A stretch of DNA of 38,984 bases from Oscillospiraceae bacterium. Lineage in GTDB: Bacteria > Bacillota > Clostridia > Oscillospirales > Ruminococcaceae. Positions 14,334 to 22,249 of this stretch are shown here, in pieces (the stretch's first letter is position 1; each line of letters starts with the position of its first letter). The notes beneath the pieces were generated by a model. That model was not told where the DNA came from. It saw only the letters and a program-made list of their open reading frames with translations, and did no database searches. Location of the stretch: assembly GCA_017396665.1 (NCBI GenBank), contig JAFQLH010000012.1:1-38984 (forward strand), written 5' to 3'. A program made the position numbers and the translations under genes.

Positions 14334-14756
14334 ATGGGCTATATCATATTTTGGGCAGCAGCATTTGTATTCTTCCTCGTATTTGAAGCAGTAACCGTAC
14401 AGCTTGTCAGCATATGGCTGGGACTCGGAGCACTTATCTCGCTCCTTCTTGCAATCTTTGAATTGCCTTTCTGGGTTCAGCTTTTGGTCTTCGTTGCAGT
14501 ATCTGCAATATCACTCTGGGCAACAAGACCGCTTGTAAAGAAGTTCTTCAGCAATAAGGTCGGTACTAATACTGAGCTTGACATCGGCAGGGTTGCGGTT
14601 GTTACAGAAACCATCAATAACGCTACCTCAAAGGGTAGAGTAAAGCTCAACGGCACCTTTTGGGCAGCTCAGAGCGTTGACGGTGAAATCATCGAGGAAG
14701 GCTCAACAGTTACTGTCGTTGAAGTAGACGGCGCTAAGCTTACAGTAAAGAACTAG
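14334..14756 (+). CDS. NfeD-like membrane protein
   Basis: 140 aa: two or three membrane helices in the first 65 residues, then an OB-fold domain from about 80 to 140 (ELDIGRVAVVTETI ... GRVKLNGTFWAAQS ... STVTVVEVDGAKLTVKN). This is the short NfeD1b-type layout, without a ClpP-like protease domain. Such genes nearly always sit directly before a stomatin/slipin gene, as here (19 bp), and the two products are thought to act together in membrane microdomain organisation. The ribosome site is AAAGGAG. Confidence 0.88.
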   Translation: MGYIIFWAAAFVFFLVFEAVTVQLVSIWLGLGALISLLLAIFELPFWVQLLVFVAVSAISLWATRPLVKKFFSNKVGTNTELDIGRVAVVTETINNATSKGRVKLNGTFWAAQSVDGEIIEEGSTVTVVEVDGAKLTVKN

Positions 14757-14775
14757 TTTTGGAGGTAATCTAATT

Positions 14776-15762
14776 ATGGAATTCGGCGGATATGTACTTC
14801 TGACAATTGTTATTGTCGCAATTATCTATCTCATTACAAGAATTAAAATCGTTCCACAGGCTTATGTATATGTAATCGAAAGACTCGGTACATTTAACTC
14901 AGCTAAGGGAACAGGTCTCATCTTCCTGTGGCCATTCGTTGACAGAATTGCACAGAAGGTTTCCATCAAGGAAAGAGTAGTAGACTTCAGACCACAGTCA
15001 GTTATCACAAAGGATAACGTTTCAATGCAGATTGACACAGTTGTGTTCTACCAGGTAACAAACGCTAAGCAGTATACCTATGGCGTTGAAAGACCTCTCT
15101 CTGCTATCGAAAATCTTACAGCTACAACACTGCGTAACATCATCGGTGGTATGGAGCTCGACGCAACTCTTACATCAAGAGATAACATCAATACTTCAAT
15201 CACAGCTATCCTCGACGAAGCTACAGACCGTTGGGGTATCAAGGTTCTCAAGGTAGAGCTTAAGAACATTCTCCCACCAAGAGAAATCCAGGACGCAATG
15301 GAACGTCAGATGAAGGCTGAACGTGAAAGACGTGAAAAGATTCTCCAGGCTGAAGGTGAAAAGAAGTCACAGATTCTCGTTGCAGAAGGTGAAAAGGAAT
15401 CTAAGATTCTCCGTGCAGAAGCTGATAAGCAGGCTGCAATCCTCAAGGCTGAGGCTGAAAAGCAGGCTATGATTTTAAGAGCTGACGCTATGAGAGAAAA
15501 GAAGATTCGTGAATCTGAAGGTGACGCTATGGCTATCGCTAACGTTCAGAACGCTAACGCTGAGGCTCTCGAAAGACTCAACCAGGCTTGTCCTAACGAA
15601 AATGTACTCAAGTACAAGGCTATCGAAGCATTCCCTAAGGTTGCTGACGGTAATGCTACAAAGATTATTATCCCTAGCGAAATCCAGAGCATCGCAGGTC
15701 TCGCAGCAGGCTTCAAGGGCGTAATGGAAGACCAGCAGGGTGCTACAAAGCCACAGGCTTAA
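14776..15762 (+). CDS. SPFH/Band 7 (stomatin/QmcA-like) membrane protein
   Basis: 328 aa. One N-terminal membrane helix (about 5-23) is followed by the Band 7 domain (VPQAYVYVIERLGTF, about 27 to 190). A long Ala/Glu/Lys coiled coil (about 180-255, with repeated AEGEK and AEAEKQA units) precedes a Gly/Ala tail. Such slipins form large ring oligomers at the membrane and act with NfeD partners. The gene has a high AAG/GAA/GCT codon bias, suggesting strong expression. It ends at a strong intrinsic terminator. Confidence 0.92.
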   Translation: MEFGGYVLLTIVIVAIIYLITRIKIVPQAYVYVIERLGTFNSAKGTGLIFLWPFVDRIAQKVSIKERVVDFRPQSVITKDNVSMQIDTVVFYQVTNAKQYTYGVERPLSAIENLTATTLRNIIGGMELDATLTSRDNINTSITAILDEATDRWGIKVLKVELKNILPPREIQDAMERQMKAERERREKILQAEGEKKSQILVAEGEKESKILRAEADKQAAILKAEAEKQAMILRADAMREKKIRESEGDAMAIANVQNANAEALERLNQACPNENVLKYKAIEAFPKVADGNATKIIIPSEIQSIAGLAAGFKGVMEDQQGATKPQA

Positions 15763-15786
15763 ATTAAATCCATTCGACAACTTTTT

Positions 15787-15822
15787 CCGCCCGTGATAAA
15801 CTATCATGGGCGGTTTTATTTT
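15787..15822 (+). terminator. Intrinsic terminator after the stomatin-like gene
   Basis: A 12-bp stem (15787-15798 with 15802-15813, one G-U pair) with an AAC loop, followed by TTTTATTTTT. Confidence 0.88.
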
Positions 15823-15834
15823 TGGAGGAACAGT

Positions 15835-16167
15835 ATGGTAGCAAAAATCCTTGCAGTACTTATGTTTATTGCCGCAGTGCTTTGTGCCGTGGCAAGCATA
15901 AGAGCCTTTATGGAAAAGGGATACCTGTTTAATAATAAATATATCTACGCATCAAAACAGCAGCGTGAACAGATGACTGACGAGGAAAAGAAGCCCTATT
16001 ACCGCCAGACAGCAATCACTTTTCTTCTGCTGTCAGTTATGTGGCTTTTCAATGGTTTGTATGTGCTGACAAAGTCAGGAGCATTCCTGGCAGTCACTAC
16101 TGTTGTAGCCTTCGTGATGTTTTTCTATGTAATCGCTTCATATATCAAAATGTGTGACAAAAAATAA
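15835..16167 (+). CDS. Small membrane protein, DUF3784-like
   Basis: 110 aa from the ATG at 15835, placed by GGAGG just upstream; a longer in-frame ATG at 15793 lies inside the terminator stem and is rejected. Three membrane helices lie at about 3-22, 62-79 and 83-102. A basic loop (KQQREQMTDEEKKPYYRQTA) separates helix 1 from helix 2. Size and layout resemble small DUF3784-type proteins, but I am not certain of this assignment. The ribosome site overlaps the T tract of the preceding terminator, so expression may come from leak-through. Confidence 0.65.
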   Translation: MVAKILAVLMFIAAVLCAVASIRAFMEKGYLFNNKYIYASKQQREQMTDEEKKPYYRQTAITFLLLSVMWLFNGLYVLTKSGAFLAVTTVVAFVMFFYVIASYIKMCDKK

Positions 16168-16250
16168 AACCGCTAAGGTCATATGGTGAATAGTTATATA
16201 TAATACTTCTTTATGACCACTTACCATATACCCTCGGCGGTTTTGTTTTA
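16166..16250 (+). terminator. Two-part hairpin terminator
   Basis: Outer arms AAAACCGC (16166-16173) and GCGGTTTT (16237-16244), inner arms ATATGGT (16181-16187) and ACCATAT (16223-16229), followed by a T-rich stretch. The long A/T loop between the inner arms is unusual for a simple terminator. Confidence 0.7.
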
Positions 16251-16302
16251 TCTGCACAAATACCTTTGTGAAAAATAATATTGATTTTTTTATAATATAC
16301 TA

Positions 16303-16331
16303 TTGACAAACAATATTATATGATGTATAAT
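16303..16331 (+). promoter_or_regulatory. Near-consensus sigma-A promoter of the padR operon
   Basis: Perfect TTGACA (16303-16308), 17-bp spacer, perfect TATAAT (16326-16331). Such a strong promoter is expected to need repression. Confidence 0.9.
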
Positions 16332-16334
16332 ATT
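16312..16334. promoter_or_regulatory. Perfect inverted repeat over the padR promoter; likely PadR operator
   Basis: AATATTATA (16312-16320) and TATAATATT (16326-16334) are perfect inverted 9-mers around TGATG. The repeat covers the spacer and the whole -10 box. A dimeric winged-helix repressor bound here would block RNA polymerase, and PadR encoded 50 bp downstream is the obvious candidate (autoregulation). The regulator identity is inferred. Confidence 0.65.
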
Positions 16335-16382
16335 ATCAAGGTTACAATAACTGATTTAAAATAGTAAGGAGGAGAGAGGAAT

Positions 16383-16703
16383 ATGACTTTCCCTGTAAGC
16401 TCAACACTTCTCGATGCAATGGTGCTTTCAATCGTTGCAAGGGAGGAAACCTACGGATACAGAATTACACAGGACATACGAGACGCAATAGACGTGAGTG
16501 AATCAACACTCTACCCGGTTCTCAGAAGACTCCAGAAGGACGATTGCCTCGAAGCATACGACAAGGAGTATATGGGCAGAAACAGAAGATACTACAGAGT
16601 TACACCAAAGGGTGTGGCGGCCCTCGGACTCTATAAGGAAGAGTGGAAGCTGTATAAATCTAAGATTGACGGTGTTTTTGAAAAGAGGGGTGTAGAAGTA
16701 TGA
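16383..16703 (+). CDS. PadR-family transcriptional regulator
   Basis: 106 aa: a winged helix (LDAMVLSIVAREETYGYRITQDI then STLYPVLRRLQKDDCLEAY) with the family's YxYRVTPKG wing and a short C-terminal dimerisation helix. This is the small PadR subfamily 2 type, usually encoded directly before HAAS/DUF1700 and DUF4097 genes, as here. Start follows AAGGAGGAGAG. The ATGA overlap with the next gene indicates coupled translation. It probably represses its own promoter through the inverted repeat at 16312-16334; the inducing signal is unknown, and envelope stress or antimicrobial exposure are typical for relatives. Confidence 0.93.
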   Translation: MTFPVSSTLLDAMVLSIVAREETYGYRITQDIRDAIDVSESTLYPVLRRLQKDDCLEAYDKEYMGRNRRYYRVTPKGVAALGLYKEEWKLYKSKIDGVFEKRGVEV

Positions 16704-17299
16704 TGACATCTAAGAAGGAATTTATGGATGTTTTAAGCGTAAGACTTGCGTCGCTCAGCGTAGAGGAAAGAAATGCGGCACTCAGATATTATGAGGAGTA
16801 TTTCGAAGACTGCGAAGATGAGCAGAAGGCTCTCGAAGCACTCGGCGACCCTGTAGACTGCGCTGAACAGATTTTAAAGGAAAACGGCATTAAAACAAAG
16901 CCGAATGTGGGCTTTGTATACCAGAACCACAACGAGAATATTGCAGGGGCATCTGCTGAAACAAAGAAGAAAAGCTCAGAGAGATTTGTTATCGCTCTGC
17001 TTATCGGAATTATTTCATTCCCACTCTGGATTGCAGCAATTGCTATAATATTTGCCCTCGCAGTATCAATCATAGCCCTTAACATAGCCGCAGTTGCCCT
17101 GGGTACAGTAGGACTCGTGGCAGGCGTTGTTAAGCTGTTTACATCAGCATGGGCAGGAGGCACACTTATCGGTGCTGCACTCATCGCAATCGGTTTAATC
17201 GGGCTTGTCCTCATACCGCTTGCAGTTCGGTTTATCAAGCTGATGGTGAAGCTTGTAAAGAAAGTTTCAAAAGCTCTCTCAGGCTTTGTTAACGGTTAA
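16700..17299 (+). CDS. HAAS/DUF1700 domain membrane protein
   Basis: 199 aa. The N-terminal HAAS helical domain (KKEFMDVLSVRLASLSVEERNAALRYY... then EALGDPVDCAEQIL, about 4-65) is followed by a linker. Three or more hydrophobic helices follow between about 95 and 180, then a basic tail. HAAS domains are thought to interact with the PadR-type regulator or with the partner DUF4097 protein. The start overlaps the padR stop by 4 bp (ATGA). Confidence 0.88.
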   Translation: MMTSKKEFMDVLSVRLASLSVEERNAALRYYEEYFEDCEDEQKALEALGDPVDCAEQILKENGIKTKPNVGFVYQNHNENIAGASAETKKKSSERFVIALLIGIISFPLWIAAIAIIFALAVSIIALNIAAVALGTVGLVAGVVKLFTSAWAGGTLIGAALIAIGLIGLVLIPLAVRFIKLMVKLVKKVSKALSGFVNG

Positions 17300-17313
17300 G
17301 GAGGTGTGCGGAT

Positions 17314-18135
17314 ATGAAAGCAATTAAATATATCATTTCACTCGGCTTTATCGTAGTCGGTGCAATCATTGTGGCAATCTGTGCACCACATGTTGAAAGT
17401 CTCTCAGAACTCAGCTTTGTGTTCGGAGAAGGCGAGAAGTCTGACTTCAATGTAGAAATAACTGCAGAGCAGTCCGAGGCAGTAAAGCTTGTCAGCATCG
17501 ACGCAGATGTCGCTAAGGTAAAGCTTGTTAAGGGCGACGCAGTTACAGTAACCTGCGAAAATATCGTTAAGGACGATTTTGATTGCGAAATCAAAAACGG
17601 CGAGCTTGAAATTGAGTACGACCAGGGCGGATTCTTCGGCTTCTCATTCGGAAGCACCGACTCTGAAATCATTGTAACACTTCCTGAAAAGGTCTACGAA
17701 GAAATTACAGTCGAGCAGGGTGTAGGCAAGTTTACCGCAACAGATATAAGCTGTAACGTGTTCAAGCTCGAATGCGGAGTAGGCGACAGCAATCTTGTAA
17801 ATATTACAGCAAAGAGCCTTGATGTTGACATGGGTGTCGGCGAATGCGAAATCAGAGACGCAGTCCTCACAAACTGCAAGATTGAAGGCGGCGTAGGCGA
17901 CTTCACAATCAACAACAGCGATATCCTCTCCGGCTGTTCAATCGACGGCGGTGTAGGCGAAATCAATATCAATCTCAATTCCGATAACTACAAGGTAATC
18001 GCAGACAGCGGTGTCGGTGATGTAGTGTTCAACGGTGACGAGGTTAATAATAGTATGGGCAGCGGTGAAGTAACTATCGACGCAGATTGCGGCGTAGGCG
18101 ACATCAATATCAATACAGGTCTGAAAGTAAATTAA
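17314..18135 (+). CDS. DUF4097-family beta-repeat protein
   Basis: 273 aa. One N-terminal signal anchor (about 4-24) is followed by an extracytoplasmic beta-rich domain. From about residue 133 onward Gly-Val-Gly (GVGKF, GVGDS, GVGEC, GVGDF, GVGEI, GVGDV, GVGDI) recurs about every 20 residues, the rung pattern of a single-stranded beta-helix-like DUF4097 domain (often annotated putative adhesin). It is the last gene of the PadR-HAAS-DUF4097 operon. Ribosome site AAGGAGG. Location outside the membrane is inferred from the anchor; molecular function is not known. Confidence 0.88.
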   Translation: MKAIKYIISLGFIVVGAIIVAICAPHVESLSELSFVFGEGEKSDFNVEITAEQSEAVKLVSIDADVAKVKLVKGDAVTVTCENIVKDDFDCEIKNGELEIEYDQGGFFGFSFGSTDSEIIVTLPEKVYEEITVEQGVGKFTATDISCNVFKLECGVGDSNLVNITAKSLDVDMGVGECEIRDAVLTNCKIEGGVGDFTINNSDILSGCSIDGGVGEININLNSDNYKVIADSGVGDVVFNGDEVNNSMGSGEVTIDADCGVGDININTGLKVN

Positions 18136-18158
18136 CATAAAACACCCCATAAGCAGTA

Positions 18159-18200
18159 AAAAGCGTACCCTTTAAAGAGTACGCTTTTGCTGTCTTATTT
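18159..18200. terminator. Bidirectional terminator between DUF4097 and gtrA
   Basis: AAAAGCGTAC (18159-18168) pairs perfectly with GTACGCTTTT (18179-18188). On the plus strand it is followed by GCTGTCTTA and a run of T; on the minus strand the stem itself ends in T. The genes on both sides converge here. Confidence 0.85.
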
Positions 18201-18692
18201 TTTTTCGCCCTTTTTCTTAAATACAAAAAGCTTGCTTATAATGTAGTTGAGTACAACAACCGCAACCTGACCGATAAGCTTGACAATGTTCTCGTTGAAC
18301 TTCATAATGTCAACGAATACGATGAGCATAACCTCTTCAACTCCAAGAGTAAAAAGCCTTCCCGCACCAAAGCCCAGTATCTCTTTGATGATAGCCTTCG
18401 AGCCGTGTGCGTGCTCCTTGAATACCCAGGTTCGATTTGTTACATAAGCAAATATTACCGCAACAATCCACGCTACAATGTTTGCAAGATGTATGTTGAG
18501 GTCAAGCTCAGTCCCTAAAAACCAGAAGGTCACAAGGTTTATAACCGTCGTGAGTACACCGAAGAACAGGTATAGCAGTACATCCTTGAACTTCCTGTAC
18601 GGCTTTTCAAACAGCCTCAGTATCGGCAGGGACATTATTTTATCGAAAATATCCTTCTTTTCAGAAGGGGTAGTATTTTGATTTTCCGACAT
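18195..18692 (-). CDS. GtrA-family membrane protein
   Basis: 165 aa from the ATG at 18692, chosen because GGAGG lies just upstream; a longer ATG at 18728 falls inside the promoter -10. Four membrane helices and the GtrA pattern are visible: KDVLLYLFFGVLTTVINLVTFW, then AWIVAVIFAYVTNRTWVF, GRLFTLGVEEVMLIV and a C-terminal LNYIISKLFVFKKK. GtrA proteins are thought to help move polyprenyl-phosphate-linked sugars across the membrane for surface glycosylation. No partner glycosyltransferase is next to it. Confidence 0.92.
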   Translation of the reverse strand: MSENQNTTPSEKKDIFDKIMSLPILRLFEKPYRKFKDVLLYLFFGVLTTVINLVTFWFLGTELDLNIHLANIVAWIVAVIFAYVTNRTWVFKEHAHGSKAIIKEILGFGAGRLFTLGVEEVMLIVFVDIMKFNENIVKLIGQVAVVVLNYIISKLFVFKKKGEKK

Positions 18693-18727
18693 ATCAACAA
18701 TCCTCCATATAGTTACCGCTGTATCCA

Positions 18728-18756
18728 ATTATACACCAAATCAAAGCTGATTTCAA
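18728..18756 (-). promoter_or_regulatory. Sigma-A promoter of gtrA
   Basis: Minus strand: -35 TTGAAA (18751-18756), 17-bp spacer, -10 TATAAT (18728-18733). Confidence 0.75.
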
Positions 18757-18821
18757 GAGTTTTGTACAACTTGCAATATGAAGAGGCAAAGTGATTTGTG
18801 TAATATTTGACTATAAAACTG

Positions 18822-18850
18822 TTGCAAATAGAGCGAAAATGTGGTATTAT
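18822..18850 (+). promoter_or_regulatory. Sigma-A promoter of the CorC-like gene
   Basis: -35 TTGCAA (18822-18827), 17-bp spacer ending TGTGG, -10 TATTAT (18845-18850). The spacer end and -10 are nearly the same as in the promoter at 14239-14267. Confidence 0.75.
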
Positions 18851-18898
18851 ATTAGATGTGTAAATATATTTATACAAAGATTTTAGAAAGGAATTATT

Positions 18899-20152
18899 AT
18901 GGACATTCTCATAATTGTCGTTTTGGTAATCTTTTCAGCGGTTTTTTCAGCGACCGAAACGGCATTCTCTTCTGTTAACAGAATAAGACTGAAAAATCTC
19001 GCATCAAACGGAAATTCAAGAGCAGCTATTGCACTTGATGTACTCGAAAAATTCGATAAGGCACTTACAGCTATCCTTATCGGAAACAACGTAGTTAATA
19101 TAGCTTCATCATCTCTGACAACAGTCGTGTTTATGAAGTATCTCGGCGAGGGAAGTGTCGGAGTAGCAACTGCCGTAATGACAGTTACAGTCCTCATCTT
19201 TGGCGAAATCACACCAAAGGGACTTGCAAAGGAGCACGCAGAAGGCTTCGTACTCTTTATGGCACCGTTACTTGCAGGCTTTATGTTTATCATAACACCT
19301 GTCGTGATGCCGTTCCTCTGGCTCAAAAGAGGTGTTTCTAAGCTGTTCGGTTCTGCCGATAAGCAGCCGACAATGACAGAAGATGAGCTCAAATATATCA
19401 TTGATGAAATTCAGGACGAGGGTGTCCTTGAACAGCAGGAGTCAGACCTTGTGCGTTCGGCGCTTGAGTTTGACGAAAAGACGGTAGGAGAAATTCTCGT
19501 ACCGAGAGTAAATATAACAGGTGTCGATGTTAACGACAACCTTGATGATATAAAGCAGGCGTTCATTGAGTCGAATTGCTCAAGGCTCCCTGTTTTTGAG
19601 GATTCTATTGATAATATAATCGGCGTGCTTCTGCTTGGCGATTTCTATAAGCTTTATCTCGAAGGCGGCAGCGATATCCGCCCTATACTTATGGAGCCTG
19701 CCCACCTTATTGAGCATACAAGAGTATCTCAGGCGCTCAAGACAATGCAGAAGGAAAAAATGCATATGGCGGTCGTTCACGACGAGTACGGCGGAACGCA
19801 GGGTATCGTCACCTTGGAGGATATCATCGAGGAGCTCGTTGGTGAAATCTACGACGAAAGCGATACCGAGGACGAGCAGATTTATTTCAAGCAGATTTCT
19901 GATAACGAGTATGAAGTCGATGCTGAAATGTCAATCTATGATATGCTCGAAAGAATGGAGCTTCCGGGTGGCTTTATCGAAAGCGAAATGGCTTCGCTCG
20001 GTGGCTATGTAATGGAGCTTGCAGGTGAAATTCCGCAGGCAAATGAGGTCGTATCAGACGACAAGGTTGACCTTACAGTGCTCGAATCTGACGAGCATAA
20101 GATTTATAGAGTAAAAGTAAAGCTCAGAGAGGAAACAAAGCAGGATGAGTAA
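18899..20152 (+). CDS. Hemolysin C/CorC-type membrane protein with DUF21 and CBS domains
   Basis: 417 aa. The DUF21 (CNNM) transmembrane domain occupies about 1-180, with the early SATETAFSSVNRIRLKNL signature. A CBS pair follows (about 200-325; EILVPRVNITGVD, then MHMAVVHDEYGGTQGIVTLEDIIEELVGEI). The C-terminal CorC_HlyC domain occupies about 340-415. Relatives (CorC, YhdP/MpfA, CNNM) act in magnesium or cobalt efflux, with the CBS pair binding adenine nucleotides. The hemolysin name is historical. Ribosome site AAAGGAA. It is followed by an overlapping membrane gene. Confidence 0.93.
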   Translation: MDILIIVVLVIFSAVFSATETAFSSVNRIRLKNLASNGNSRAAIALDVLEKFDKALTAILIGNNVVNIASSSLTTVVFMKYLGEGSVGVATAVMTVTVLIFGEITPKGLAKEHAEGFVLFMAPLLAGFMFIITPVVMPFLWLKRGVSKLFGSADKQPTMTEDELKYIIDEIQDEGVLEQQESDLVRSALEFDEKTVGEILVPRVNITGVDVNDNLDDIKQAFIESNCSRLPVFEDSIDNIIGVLLLGDFYKLYLEGGSDIRPILMEPAHLIEHTRVSQALKTMQKEKMHMAVVHDEYGGTQGIVTLEDIIEELVGEIYDESDTEDEQIYFKQISDNEYEVDAEMSIYDMLERMELPGGFIESEMASLGGYVMELAGEIPQANEVVSDDKVDLTVLESDEHKIYRVKVKLREETKQDE

Positions 20153-20642
20153 GCAGATTAAATATGATAAGCTCCATAAGAGCGAAAAGCGTTACCGCAT
20201 AAGTGTCATCGTAACGTATATATTTGCCGCACTCACTGTGTTTTCCTGTGCGTTTACTATTCCTAATATCGACGTAGAAAAGTCTACATCACCTGTGCTC
20301 ACCGTTTATGCAGTAGCCTTCGCACTATATGTGCTTATGCTTCTTGCCTGCGGCATAGAGGCAGTTGTAGCATATAAGAAAACGAATAAAGAGGTTATGG
20401 CAATCCAGTCGATAATGCTCTTTATCTCAACTGTCTTTGTAGCTTCAAATGTGAAGATGTTCACAGTGTTTTTCCTCTATGGAATAGGTAAGGATGCAAC
20501 CGTAGAAAAGTTGTTCGGCAACGATATGAATACCCTTACAGAAGGCTTTTCAACAGGCTGGACAATGCTGATTATAGGCTTTACAGTCAATATGCTTCTG
20601 GCAATACTCAGCGTCACAAAGCTTCTTTCAAAGAAAAACTAA
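20145..20642 (+). CDS. Four-helix membrane protein, unknown function
   Basis: 165 aa. A basic N-terminus (KYDKLHKSEKRYR) is followed by helices at about 20-40, 50-72, 83-110 and 140-158. It overlaps the end of the CorC-like gene by 8 bp, so it is translationally coupled to it and may be an accessory to the ion transporter. No family recognised. It ends at a good terminator. Confidence 0.75.
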   Translation: MSKQIKYDKLHKSEKRYRISVIVTYIFAALTVFSCAFTIPNIDVEKSTSPVLTVYAVAFALYVLMLLACGIEAVVAYKKTNKEVMAIQSIMLFISTVFVASNVKMFTVFFLYGIGKDATVEKLFGNDMNTLTEGFSTGWTMLIIGFTVNMLLAILSVTKLLSKKN

Positions 20643-20651
20643 ACAAAAGCT

Positions 20652-20686
20652 AAGCTCCCATACCAAAGCGGTGCGGGAGCTTTTTA
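20652..20686. terminator. Bidirectional intrinsic terminator
   Basis: AAGCTCCC (20652-20659) pairs with GGGAGCTT (20675-20682), with a further ACC/GGT pairing inside, followed on the plus strand by TTTTTAT. The Rrf2 gene on the minus strand ends 7-10 bp beyond it, so it serves both strands. Confidence 0.82.
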
Positions 20687-20692
20687 TGTATG

Positions 20693-21100
20693 CTATTTGC
20701 GTCTTGCGTGAAGACTTTCAATCGTGTATTCGCTGAGCATTTTGCGAACGCTCTGATTAATCTCAGAAAACGCACACTGGAAACAGCAACGGCCCGACAT
20801 ACCCCTCGTGCACTCACCGCCGGGAGCCAGACATCTGCTGATGCTGTACTGCCCCTCGATAGCGTCAAGAATGTCGCACAGGCTTATCTGTGACGGCTCC
20901 TTTGCAAGAGCATATCCGCCCGACTTTCCCTTGTAGGACATAACAATCCCTGCCGCACAAAGCTTTCCTGTAATTTTAAGAACAAATCTGTGCGTTACAC
21001 AAGCCTTTTCGGATATCTCTTTTGCACCGAGCTTCTTGTCGGCATCTGCAAGACAGGATACAATCCTTATCGCATAATCAGTTTCAAGAGTAATAAACAA
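20693..21100 (-). CDS. Rrf2-family transcriptional regulator (IscR-like)
   Basis: 135 aa: an N-terminal winged helix (MFITLETDYAIRIVSCLAD, then VTHRFVLKITGKLCAAGIV and KGKSGGYALAK), followed by a cysteine-rich dimerisation segment with C90, C97, C105, C106 and C109. IscR and relatives hold an Fe-S cluster on three cysteines in this region; five candidates are present here, with spacing (90/97/105) wider than IscR's. A redox or iron-sulfur sensor is likely, with targets unknown. It lies 13 bp downstream of rpoD in the same direction, so it is probably the last gene of the dgt-dnaG-rpoD operon. Confidence 0.88.
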   Translation of the reverse strand: MFITLETDYAIRIVSCLADADKKLGAKEISEKACVTHRFVLKITGKLCAAGIVMSYKGKSGGYALAKEPSQISLCDILDAIEGQYSISRCLAPGGECTRGMSGRCCFQCAFSEINQSVRKMLSEYTIESLHARRK

Positions 21101-21113
21101 TGTTTCCCTCCGT

Positions 21114-22223
21114 TTAGTCGAGGTAATCTCTTACCTTGTTGCTTCTGTTCGGATGACGGAGCTTTCTGAGAGCCTTGGCCTCAATCTGTCTTATACGCTC
21201 ACGTGTAACGTTGAACTGCTGACCAACCTCCTCAAGTGTCCTTGAGCGTCCGTCTTCAAGACCGAAACGCAGTCTGAGTACGGCTTCCTCTCTTGGTGTG
21301 AGTGTAGAAAGAACCTGGTTAATCTGTTCCTTTAAAAGAACAAGTGAAGCAGCATCTGCAGGAGCAGGTGCATTTTCGTCTTCAATGAAGTCGCCCAGAT
21401 GTGAGTCTTCCTCTTCACCGATAGGTGTCTCAAGAGAAACAGGGTCCTGAGCAATTCTCATAATCTCTCTTACTCTCTCAACAGGCATATCAAGCTCTGT
21501 AGCAATGTCCTCAGGGCTTGGGTCGTGACCGTTCTGGTGAAGGAGCTGGCTTGAAACCTTCTTTACCTTTGTGATAGTTTCAACCATGTGAACAGGGATT
21601 CTGATAGTTCTTGCCTGGTCAGCAATAGCTCGTGTGATAGCCTGTCTAATCCACCAGGTAGCGTATGTCGAGAACTTAAAGCCCTTTGTGTAGTCAAACT
21701 TTTCAACAGCCTTGATAAGACCGAGGTTGCCCTCTTGAATGAGGTCTAAAAAGCTCATTCCTCTGCCGACATATCTCTTTGCAATAGAAACAACAAGTCG
21801 CAGGTTTGCCTCTGAAAGACGTTTTCTTGCAGCCTTTGCCTTCTTTTCGTCACCGCAGCTCATAAGCTCTGCAAGCTGGATTTCTTCCTCAGCGGTGAGA
21901 AGCGGAACACGTCCGATTTCCTTGAGATAAATCTTTACAGGGTCGTCAATTGCAACACCGTCAGTTGAAAGTGACAGGTCAATCATGTCCTCGTCGCCCT
22001 CATTTTCAGACGGAATCATCATAAGATTGTCGTCGTCATCAGGAGCAATGTCGTCAATGATAACAATGTTGAAGACTGCGCAGTCGTCGTAGAACTTGTC
22101 CATCTGCTCAACGTCAAAGTCGAGCTTTTCGAGTGCATCGGTGATATCCTTTGTCGAGAGCTTTCCGGCAGCCTTGCCCTGCTCCATAAGATTTTCGAGA
22201 ATCTGCTTCTTGTCGTTGTTCAT
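21114..22223 (-). CDS. rpoD: Primary RNA polymerase sigma factor (sigma-A/RpoD)
   Basis: 369 aa, the usual size of Firmicutes SigA. Region 1.2 starts at [18 protein letters not shown] (93-110). Regions 2.1-2.4 span about 137-205 ([53 protein letters not shown]). Region 3 occupies about 210-280. Region 4 covers 300-365, with helix-turn-helix [24 protein letters not shown]-terminal region 1.1 is short and acidic (PDDDDN, ENEGDED). It should recognise the TTGACA-17-TATAAT promoters seen across this window. Ribosome site AGAAAGGAA; 26 bp from dnaG. Confidence 0.98.
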   Translation of the reverse strand: MNNDKKQILENLMEQGKAAGKLSTKDITDALEKLDFDVEQMDKFYDDCAVFNIVIIDDIAPDDDDNLMMIPSENEGDEDMIDLSLSTDGVAIDDPVKIYLKEIGRVPLLTAEEEIQLAELMSCGDEKKAKAARKRLSEANLRLVVSIAKRYVGRGMSFLDLIQEGNLGLIKAVEKFDYTKGFKFSTYATWWIRQAITRAIADQARTIRIPVHMVETITKVKKVSSQLLHQNGHDPSPEDIATELDMPVERVREIMRIAQDPVSLETPIGEEEDSHLGDFIEDENAPAPADAASLVLLKEQINQVLSTLTPREEAVLRLRFGLEDGRSRTLEEVGQQFNVTRERIRQIEAKALRKLRHPNRSNKVRDYLD

Positions 22224-22249
22224 ATTCTTAATTCCTTTCTGGGATAATG

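Noticed and set aside
15420-15530. Repeated GAAGCTGAAAAG-like units
   Set aside because: They encode the Ala/Glu/Lys coiled coil of the stomatin-like protein.
16789-17238. 149-codon open frame on the minus strand
   Set aside because: Antisense to the HAAS/DUF1700 gene; hydrophobic only because it mirrors membrane-coding sequence.
17700-18120. Regularly spaced GGCGTAGGCGA-like DNA repeats
   Set aside because: They are codons of the Gly-Val-Gly rungs of the DUF4097 protein, with different third bases; this is protein repetition, not a DNA repeat or CRISPR.
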